This document shows, one piece after another, positions 25,331 through 31,096 of a stretch of DNA of 31,096 nucleotides. Where the stretch lies: positions 1-31,096 of the forward strand of contig JAXHUA010000063.1 in the NCBI GenBank assembly GCA_034189695.1, given 5' to 3'. A program made the position numbers and the translations under genes. The stretch's first letter is position 1, and each line of letters opens with the position of its first letter. Origin of the DNA: JAXHUA01 sp034189695. Its GTDB lineage: Bacteria; Chloroflexota; Dehalococcoidia; E44-bin15. Under the pieces are notes generated by a model. That model did no database searches. It was not told the origin of the DNA and was given only the letters and a program-made list of their open reading frames with translations.

Positions 25331-26590
25331 GTGGACCGCTCAAAGAAGACACACTTGGGTACGAACGTATTCGGAGGCCTCACCAGCGCCCTGCGCCGGA
25401 CAGTAACCACGCGGTTCGACTCGGGAGTATGGCTCGTAACCGCCATCCGGCTTCTCACCGCGGCTGGTTTCTCCATCTGCATCCCCTTCCTCTCGCTCTA
25501 CCTGTATCAAGAGCGCGGTGTTCCCATGACGCTCGTTGGCACGATCATCCTGATCGGCGGTCTTTGCTCCGCCGTAAGCCACATGATTGGCGGAGCATTG
25601 TCAGACCGCTTCGGGCGTCGCCGTCTGCTGTGGGTGGCAGCCTTGGCCAGTGCCTTCCTCTACTTCGGGCTCTCGGCCCTCATCGCCGCGGCGGCTCCGA
25701 TATGGGCTATCGCCGTGGTCTACATTGGCGGACGCATGGTCCTGGCAACGACGCTTCCCGCTGCCTCAGCCGTCATCGCGGACCTCACACCCAGGGAGCG
25801 TCTCACCGAAGCCTACGGGCTCATGCGTGTAGGCGGCAACGTCGGCTGGGCCGCCGGCCCCGCCGTCGGAGGCTATCTCGCCACGTTCCTGTCGTACGCC
25901 TGGCTGTTCGGCTTGGCTGGCATCACCAGCGTCCTCGTTCTCATACTCGTTCTCGCCGCGTTGCGCGAGTCCTTTCACGGAGGCTCTGACCAGGTTAACG
26001 CCCGGAGCATGCTCTCCGTGGCTGGCAACCGCACCTTCCTGTGGTTCACTCTACTTTGTCTGTTGGTGTTCCTTGGCATGGCACACCTCGGCAGCACACT
26101 CTCGGTGTTCACCGTGGACCGCCTGGGATTCTCCACGGCCCAATACGGCCTTCTCCTCACCGCCAACGGCATCATTGTGGTGCTACTACAGTACCCCGTG
26201 GCGCGAGTGATTGACGTGGTGGGAAAGGGGAGAAGTCTCATCACTGGCTCCCTCCTGTACGCCCTTGGCTACCTTTCGCTTGGCTGGGTTGGAAGCTTCG
26301 GTTGGGCTTTCCCGGCCATAGCGGTCATCACGCTTGGCGAGATAGTCTTTGCTCCGACAACGCTCTCAGTGGTCGGCGATCTTTCCCCTGATGACCGCAG
26401 AGGCCGATACATGGGATTCTTCGGCCTGAGCCAGACGCTCGGGCTATCGCTCGCTCCTTTCATAGGAGGGGTATTGCTCGATGTCTTCCCCAGCGACCCT
26501 GCACTGCTCTGGGGCATTGTCGCCTCCACATCCGTTGCAGCGGCAATAGGCTTCCAGCGCTGGAACGCGGCACGTCGGCACGACGAGTGA
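25331..26590 (+). CDS. MFS family transporter
   Basis: 419 residues, twelve predicted membrane segments. The signature loop after helix 2 is present (GGALSDRFGRRRLLW), as is 'YGLMRVGGNVGWAAGPAVGGYLA', typical of drug/sugar-efflux-type MFS proteins, and the second-half 'DDRRGRYMGFFGLSQTLGLSLAPFIGG'. The GTG at 25331 gives the longest frame but lacks a clear ribosome site; a TTG at 25355 is an alternative. It stands alone between spacers, so no substrate can be inferred. Confidence 0.82.
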   Translation: MDRSKKTHLGTNVFGGLTSALRRTVTTRFDSGVWLVTAIRLLTAAGFSICIPFLSLYLYQERGVPMTLVGTIILIGGLCSAVSHMIGGALSDRFGRRRLLWVAALASAFLYFGLSALIAAAAPIWAIAVVYIGGRMVLATTLPAASAVIADLTPRERLTEAYGLMRVGGNVGWAAGPAVGGYLATFLSYAWLFGLAGITSVLVLILVLAALRESFHGGSDQVNARSMLSVAGNRTFLWFTLLCLLVFLGMAHLGSTLSVFTVDRLGFSTAQYGLLLTANGIIVVLLQYPVARVIDVVGKGRSLITGSLLYALGYLSLGWVGSFGWAFPAIAVITLGEIVFAPTTLSVVGDLSPDDRRGRYMGFFGLSQTLGLSLAPFIGGVLLDVFPSDPALLWGIVASTSVAAAIGFQRWNAARRHDE

Positions 26591-26724
26591 ACCTGCCAGG
26601 CGTAGCGCCATCCCACCGCCAGCAGCGACAGTCGTTCACCCTATGCCGCCGACAAACGGCGTGCGCCGGAGCACAGGCATGCCACCCAACCCTGTGAGAC
26701 GGATGGCTCCCGTCGCCCACTTTG

Positions 26725-26753
26725 TTGACATCCGCTCCAGCGTCCTCTAGACT
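26725..26753 (+). promoter_or_regulatory. Probable promoter of the HEAT-repeat gene
   Basis: TTGACA (26725-26730) and TAGACT (26748-26753) with a 17-bp spacer, in the 326-bp gap 26591-26916. The start point near 26760 would give a leader of about 157 nt that contains a bulged hairpin: CCAGCC (26786-26791) with GGCTGG (26812-26817), and ATGAC (26792-26796) with GTCAT (26802-26806). Confidence 0.45.
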
Positions 26754-26916
26754 GGCATTCCCGAGTAGCCAGCGAAAGGCCACATCCAGCCATGACACGG
26801 AGTCATCTCAGGGCTGGTCACGCGAAATGCCGCCAGCCAGGTGGTGCCCAGCGCCTCGGGCACGCCGAGCAGCGTTGGACAGGACACAAAGCCAGGCAGA
26901 CCCGGAAGGAGGCACA

Positions 26917-27984
26917 ATGGAGCAGTTCGGCCACCCACTTGAGGCATTGATTATCTGGGGAGACTTCGAGGCCATTGTCAGGCAGCATGATAGCGGCAGA
27001 CCAGTAGTGGAGGAACTCACGAAGCTACTGAGCCACGATGACACAGCAGTACGGGCCGGTGCGATCGCCGGACTGGGCGCGATCGCCCAGACCGACATCA
27101 GCGCAATCAAGGTCGCGGCTGACCGGCTGGTCGCACTGTTGGGCGATCACGACGCCGATGTACGTCGCAATGCCTCTTGGCTTGTATGGCTGCTTGCCGA
27201 AGCCGACGTCGACACCGTCAAGTCCGCCACCCCCTCGCTGATTGCGCTCCTTGATGATGAGCTGGATGTCACTCGCGGTGCTGTCACCGCGGCCTTGTGG
27301 GGTATCGGACGCAGCGACCCCGAGGGCCTCAGGGAGGCCATTCCCAGGCTCATCGCCCGTCTCGACGACCAGATAAGTCTCGTTCGCGCGGCCGCTGCCG
27401 CAAGTCTTGCCCTCTTCGCTCAGACCGATGTTCACGCGGTAACCCCCGCCGCCCCGAGGCTGGTCGAACTCCTCAACGACGCTGATGCCAATGTGCGTCG
27501 CAATGTCGCCGCCGCCGTAGGCTCCATTGCCACCAGTCAGCCGGACGCTGTGAAGGGCAGCACCGACGCGCTCTTCGCACTGCTGCGTGACAACGACTCT
27601 GCCGTTCGCAGCCACTCGCTGGCTGCCCTTGGTGCGGTCGCCGTGATCGACCCGCAGGCGACCAAGCGTGCCATCCCCGAACTCATCCGGCTTTTCAGTG
27701 ATGATGACCAACTCGTTCGGGGTCAGGCCGTGTCCGCCATCGGGGCCGTCGCTCTCACCGATGTCGATGCAGTTAAAGACGCCGTTCCACAACTCCTCTC
27801 TATGCTGGAAGAGGAGGATGCCAATATTCGTGGTGCCGCAGCCGGTGCTCTTGGCGAGATCGGCGGCATCGATTCCTCTCTGGTCAGCAACGCCGTTCCC
27901 AAGCTGGTGACGCTCCTCGAAGACAGTGACGTGTACGTCCGTGGCGCCGCCACGGCTGCACTACAGGCAATCGGAGAGGCATAG
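26917..27984 (+). CDS. HEAT-repeat protein of nine 37-residue units
   Basis: 355 residues. After about 24 residues (MEQFGHPLEALIIWGDF...) come nine consecutive HEAT/PBS-lyase-type repeats with consensus 'xAxPxLxxLLxDxDxxVRxxAAxALGxIaxxDxxxVk'; repeats 2-8 are each 37 residues with no insertion, so the DNA has a 111-bp period. Such alpha-solenoids are protein-binding scaffolds; some are phycobilin-lyase relatives, but no catalytic residues are apparent. It has no signal peptide or membrane segment. The ATG at 26917 follows GGAAGGAGG; the frame is open to 26722 but the extension has no repeats or ribosome site. It lies 80 bp before the molybdoenzyme pair on the same strand, so a chaperone-like or partner role there is conceivable. 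Confidence 0.9.
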   Translation: MEQFGHPLEALIIWGDFEAIVRQHDSGRPVVEELTKLLSHDDTAVRAGAIAGLGAIAQTDISAIKVAADRLVALLGDHDADVRRNASWLVWLLAEADVDTVKSATPSLIALLDDELDVTRGAVTAALWGIGRSDPEGLREAIPRLIARLDDQISLVRAAAAASLALFAQTDVHAVTPAAPRLVELLNDADANVRRNVAAAVGSIATSQPDAVKGSTDALFALLRDNDSAVRSHSLAALGAVAVIDPQATKRAIPELIRLFSDDDQLVRGQAVSAIGAVALTDVDAVKDAVPQLLSMLEEEDANIRGAAAGALGEIGGIDSSLVSNAVPKLVTLLEDSDVYVRGAATAALQAIGEA

Positions 27985-28064
27985 GGCCGGTCCAACCAGG
28001 CGGCCTTCGATGCCCTGGTCCACCGTTAGTGGCAGCATCTGACTCGACGGTTCAGGCGGGGCCT

Positions 28065-30281
28065 ATGAATTGCAGACAAGACAACACAGCAGCAAGCGAT
28101 ACCAGGGTCGTAAGAACCACCACAGCGTTCGACTGCGGCGGCCGCTGTCCCCTCAGACTTCATATCAAGGACGGCCGCATCATACGGGTCGAGGGCGACG
28201 ATGCTCCAGAGCCAGAACAACTGCGCGCCTGTCCCAGGTGCCGGGCTCTCCGACAGGAGGTGTATCATCCCAACCGATTGATGCACCCATTGAAGCGCAC
28301 CGGCCCGAGAGGCGAGGGCAGGTTTGAACGCATCTCATGGGACGAGGCCCTCGACACGATTGCCAGCGAGCTGAGACGGGCAAGGGACACCTACGGTAAC
28401 TCCAGCATACTCCTGATGACCGGGGGCGGTTACCTGGGTGCCCTGCACAGCGGCGGGCGCGCCACAGCCAGACTGCTGTCAATGTTCGGGGGCTACACCG
28501 CCACCTATGGAAACGTATCATCCGAAGGCGCCGTGTGGGCTGTGATGGCCCAGTACGGCTCGGTCATGGTGGGCCACAGCAGAGACGACCTTCTCAACTC
28601 CAAGCTCATCATCATGTGGGGCTGGGACCCGGCAAGGATGATATCCGGCACGAACACCATGTACCACCTCATCACGGCGAGAGACGCTGGCGCACGCATA
28701 GTCTCTATTGATCCCAGGTACCACGATTCCGCTGTCGTTCTCGCCGACCAGTGGATACCCATAAGGCCAGGCACCGATACCGCCATGATGGTCAGCATGG
28801 CCTACGCAATGCTCAAAGAAGACCTCCACGACCAGCAGTTTCTCGACAGGTATACCCTCGGTTTCGACAAGTTCAGAGAATACGTCCTTGGCATCGAGGA
28901 CGGCGTTGAGAAGACACCGGCCTGGGCTGAGGCCATTACCGGGGTCCCGGCGTCGACGATCGAGCAACTGGCCAGGGAATACGCTACGACAAAGCCGGCG
29001 GCCCTCATGGACTGTCAAGGGCCAGCCCGCAGTGCGATGGGCGAGCAGTACAACCGCTGTGCCATGACGCTCACCGCCATGACCGGCAACGTGGGGCGCC
29101 GTGGGGGAAGTGCGGCCGGCGGCCTGATGGGCATACCCATCGGCCACATGTTCCGCTCCTCAGGAATACCCGGCGTCAGGAACCCCGTCGAGGCAGGTGG
29201 ACCGTCCATCCGAGGCACGCTCGACCTGCGGCTTCGCCTGGTGCGCAGATTCCACATCAACAAGATGTTCGACGCCATCCTCGAAGGTACGGCCGGCGGC
29301 TACCCGGCAGATATCAAGCTCGCCTGGTGCGTGGCTGGCAACCCGCTGAACCAGCTTGGCAACACGAACAAGGCAGCCCGTGCCCTTCGTCAGCTTGAGT
29401 TCTTCGTCGCGTCAGACCTGTTCGTCACCCCCACCGCCCGGTTTGCCGACATCGTACTCCCGGTTACAAGCGCTGCCGAACGCAATGACCTCACCCGTCC
29501 CTGGCCCTCCGGGCCCTACTTCACCACCATCAATCGCGCCATCGAGCCGCTGGGAGAGTGCAAGTCGGATCTCGAAATCGCCTCAGCGTTGGCTGAGAGG
29601 CTTGGCATCGAGGGCTTTCACACGGGCATCGAGGAGGAATGGCTCAGGGAGTTCGTGGAGAAGAATCCCGAGACCGCCCAGCACATTGAGGATTACGACA
29701 GGTTCAGGCGCGAAGGCATTCACCGCGTCAAGCTGGCCAAACCCATTGTGGCGTTCGAGCAGGAAATCGCTGACCCGGACAACAACCCCCTCCCTACCCC
29801 GTCAGGGAAGATAGAGATCTTCTCCCAGCGAGCTGCCGACACGGACAACCCTCTCTGCCCACCCATCCCCAAGTACCTCAGCACCCCGGAAGACCGAAAC
29901 GACCCACTGACGAAGCAGTACCCGCTCCAGCTCATCTCACCACACCCCCCGAACAGGGTGCATTCACACATGAATGTCGACTGGCTCAGAGAGCTGCAAC
30001 CCCATCGTGCCTGGATAAACCCCACTGACGCGGAGCCACGAGGCATAGGCGACGGCGACGAGGTCTGCGTATTCAACGATCGGGGCAAGCTGGCAATCCA
30101 GGCCTGGGTGACCGAGAGGATCATTCCTGGAGTCATCTGCATATTCGAGGGTGCCTGGTACAGTCCTGACGAGGAGGGTATTGACCGGGGCGGCTGCGTC
30201 AATGTCCTCACTAACGACGCGTATTCTCCAGGCGGAGCTGCGGCACTGAACACCGCCCTCGTAGAGGTGACCAGGGCCTAG
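28065..30281 (+). CDS. Molybdopterin-dependent oxidoreductase, DMSO reductase family catalytic subunit
   Basis: 738 residues, normal for the family, no Tat signal, so cytoplasmic. The N-terminal Fe-S domain reads TAFDCGGRC...ACPRC: cysteines C24, C28, C56 and C59. The first cysteine of the usual CxxxCxxxC set is a threonine (T20) and an additional cysteine occurs in CPRC. Mo-bisPGD domains follow: RISWDEALD, YGNVSSEG (a serine here is a candidate Mo ligand), WGWDPARM, DPRY, PIRPGTDTAM, then WCVAGNPLNQ, TPTARFADIVLPVTSAAERND, and the C-terminal dinucleotide-binding domain (HPPNRVHSHMN, WINPTDAEPRGIGDGDEV). Substrate unknown. The ATG at 28065 is preferred; a GTG at 28029 adds 12 residues. It is 13 bp from the ferredoxin subunit gene. 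Confidence 0.9.
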   Translation: MNCRQDNTAASDTRVVRTTTAFDCGGRCPLRLHIKDGRIIRVEGDDAPEPEQLRACPRCRALRQEVYHPNRLMHPLKRTGPRGEGRFERISWDEALDTIASELRRARDTYGNSSILLMTGGGYLGALHSGGRATARLLSMFGGYTATYGNVSSEGAVWAVMAQYGSVMVGHSRDDLLNSKLIIMWGWDPARMISGTNTMYHLITARDAGARIVSIDPRYHDSAVVLADQWIPIRPGTDTAMMVSMAYAMLKEDLHDQQFLDRYTLGFDKFREYVLGIEDGVEKTPAWAEAITGVPASTIEQLAREYATTKPAALMDCQGPARSAMGEQYNRCAMTLTAMTGNVGRRGGSAAGGLMGIPIGHMFRSSGIPGVRNPVEAGGPSIRGTLDLRLRLVRRFHINKMFDAILEGTAGGYPADIKLAWCVAGNPLNQLGNTNKAARALRQLEFFVASDLFVTPTARFADIVLPVTSAAERNDLTRPWPSGPYFTTINRAIEPLGECKSDLEIASALAERLGIEGFHTGIEEEWLREFVEKNPETAQHIEDYDRFRREGIHRVKLAKPIVAFEQEIADPDNNPLPTPSGKIEIFSQRAADTDNPLCPPIPKYLSTPEDRNDPLTKQYPLQLISPHPPNRVHSHMNVDWLRELQPHRAWINPTDAEPRGIGDGDEVCVFNDRGKLAIQAWVTERIIPGVICIFEGAWYSPDEEGIDRGGCVNVLTNDAYSPGGAAALNTALVEVTRA

Positions 30282-30294
30282 AGGAGGACACAGC

Positions 30295-30879
30295 TTGCAG
30301 ATTGCCTTCTATTTCGATCAGACTCGTTGCACCGGCTGCGGCGCCTGTCGCGTGGCCTGCAAGGACTGGCATGACATACCCGCTGGCCCCGAGAACTGGA
30401 TGCGTGTTCTCCACACAGAAGAAGGCAGGTTCCCCGACGTATTCGTCAGCTACCTCGTCGCACCGTGCTATCATTGTATTGACCCCGTATGCGTCCCGGC
30501 CTGCCCCACGCACGCCATCTCCAAACGCGATGAGGACGGAATTGTCGTTGTGGATAGCCAGTCGTGTCTGGGCAACGAGCAATGCGACGTCAAGTGCCTC
30601 AAAGCGTGCCCCTACAATGTCCCCCAGTTTGGTCGGGAGCCCGGTGCCAAGATGCACAAATGTGACTTCTGCCTTGATAGGTGGCAACAGGGGAAGCTCC
30701 CAATCTGTATCGAGGCCTGCCCCACCAGGGCCCTCGACGCTGGCCCCCTTGACGAACTCAGAGCCAGGTACGGCGACATCCAGGAGGCACACTCATTCGT
30801 CTACTCCCATAGGACGAAGCCGGCGATTGTGTTCAAACCCAAACGCCCAGGAACCCCCGCACAGCAACCCGCCTCGTAG
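30295..30879 (+). CDS. Four-cluster 4Fe-4S ferredoxin subunit (DmsB/NrfC-like)
   Basis: 194 residues. Four cysteine sets would bind 4Fe-4S clusters: C12/C15/C18/C22, C58/C61/C66/C70, C91/C97/C101/C105 and C123/C126/C138/C142, matching electron-transfer subunits of DMSO-reductase-type enzymes. There is no signal peptide. The start is a TTG at 30295, fixed by GAGGAGG at 30281-30287 and by the immediate MQIAFYFDQTRCTGCGAC opening. It passes electrons to or from the preceding molybdoenzyme. A membrane anchor (DmsC/NrfD) is not seen in the remaining 217 bp. Confidence 0.92.
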   Translation: MQIAFYFDQTRCTGCGACRVACKDWHDIPAGPENWMRVLHTEEGRFPDVFVSYLVAPCYHCIDPVCVPACPTHAISKRDEDGIVVVDSQSCLGNEQCDVKCLKACPYNVPQFGREPGAKMHKCDFCLDRWQQGKLPICIEACPTRALDAGPLDELRARYGDIQEAHSFVYSHRTKPAIVFKPKRPGTPAQQPAS

Positions 30880-30999
30880 CACCTTCCCGCGCTGCAATGG
30901 CTGCGTCGCTCGTTTCTTCTGGTCGACTCGCCACCCCCACACGGCTATCTCGCATCTCAGCGCGGAGTCCTGATACCGCGTGTTGCGTCAATAGAAAGT

Positions 31000-31043
31000 G
31001 TTACCGAACGGTGGTTGGTTGCCTCATAAATGAGGTTACCGAA
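31000..31043. promoter_or_regulatory. Palindrome and direct repeat downstream of the molybdoenzyme genes
   Basis: CCTCAT-AA-ATGAGG (31022-31035) is a perfect palindrome flanked by two copies of GTTACCGAA (31000-31008 and 31035-31043), 35 bp apart. It may be an operator for a gene beyond the window or a terminator stem; nothing else is seen in 30880-31096. Confidence 0.35.
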
Positions 31044-31096
31044 GCCTCCTTTCCTTGGGCATGCTCAGCCATGGCCCATAGTGTTTCCAGTTGACG

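Noticed and set aside
26990..27984. Regular 111-bp periodicity that could be taken for a CRISPR or satellite array
   Set aside because: The period is a coding repeat (37-residue HEAT units); DNA identity between units is too low and there are no spacers.
30897..31094. 65-residue open frame at the right edge
   Set aside because: No ribosome site or family resemblance; it crosses the palindrome and direct repeats and is probably non-coding.

Overview
The window reads as bacterial chromosome of about 60% GC. It has strong AGGAGG-type ribosome binding sites, recognisable TTGACA/TATAAT-like promoters, short intergenic gaps and no phage, IS or CRISPR content. The gene set fits an uncultured Chloroflexota-type (Dehalococcoidia-like) anaerobe or facultative organism: a GlgE/TreS alpha-glucan pathway, a two-domain TrkA with TrkH, a DRG-like GTPase with a TGS domain, a KamA/ATP-grasp operon, and a cytoplasmic molybdopterin oxidoreductase with a four-cluster ferredoxin partner. 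That taxonomic guess is inference from gene content only.

Layout. 1-3673 (minus): glgE followed by treS, the latter cut by the window edge, for alpha-glucan/trehalose metabolism. 3947-6334 (plus): a serine beta-lactamase-family lipoprotein with duplicated C-terminal domains. 6491-7474 (minus): an MBL-fold hydrolase. 7778-10597 (plus): trkA-trkH potassium uptake, then marC (10761-11363). 11484-13226 (minus): one polypeptide joining a GNAT acetyltransferase to a histone-deacetylase-fold amidohydrolase. 13524-13874 (plus): a small winged-helix regulator. 13858-17678 (minus): four overlapping genes, kamA (lysine 2,3-aminomutase), two D-Ala-D-Ala-ligase-like ATP-grasp enzymes and a GNAT, which look like a biosynthetic operon for a beta-lysine-derived, possibly acetylated, small molecule. 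17770-19881 (minus): a cysteine-cluster protein and an MFS transporter. 20279-21520: a small winged-helix regulator and, divergently, an unrecognised 122-residue protein. 21529-21649: a decayed copy of the trkH 3' end. 21689-23711 (minus): an MFS transporter and a polyprenol/phytol-kinase-like membrane protein. 24010-24987 (minus): a DRG-like GTPase. 25331-26590 (plus): a third MFS transporter. 26917-27984 (plus): a HEAT-repeat protein of nine exact 37-residue units. 28065-30879 (plus): a molybdopterin oxidoreductase and its iron-sulfur partner.

The most unusual signal is regulatory. Three promoters (the kamA operon, the 101-residue winged-helix gene and the divergent 122-residue gene) share TATTGACA at -35 and TGCT just before or at the -10. 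Each carries CATG-centred elements spaced exactly 14 bp apart directly downstream of the -10. This suggests one small regulon joining the putative beta-lysine pathway, the regulator and an orphan protein. Together with trehalose/glucan enzymes and potassium uptake, the window has a possible osmoadaptation theme, but that link is inference.
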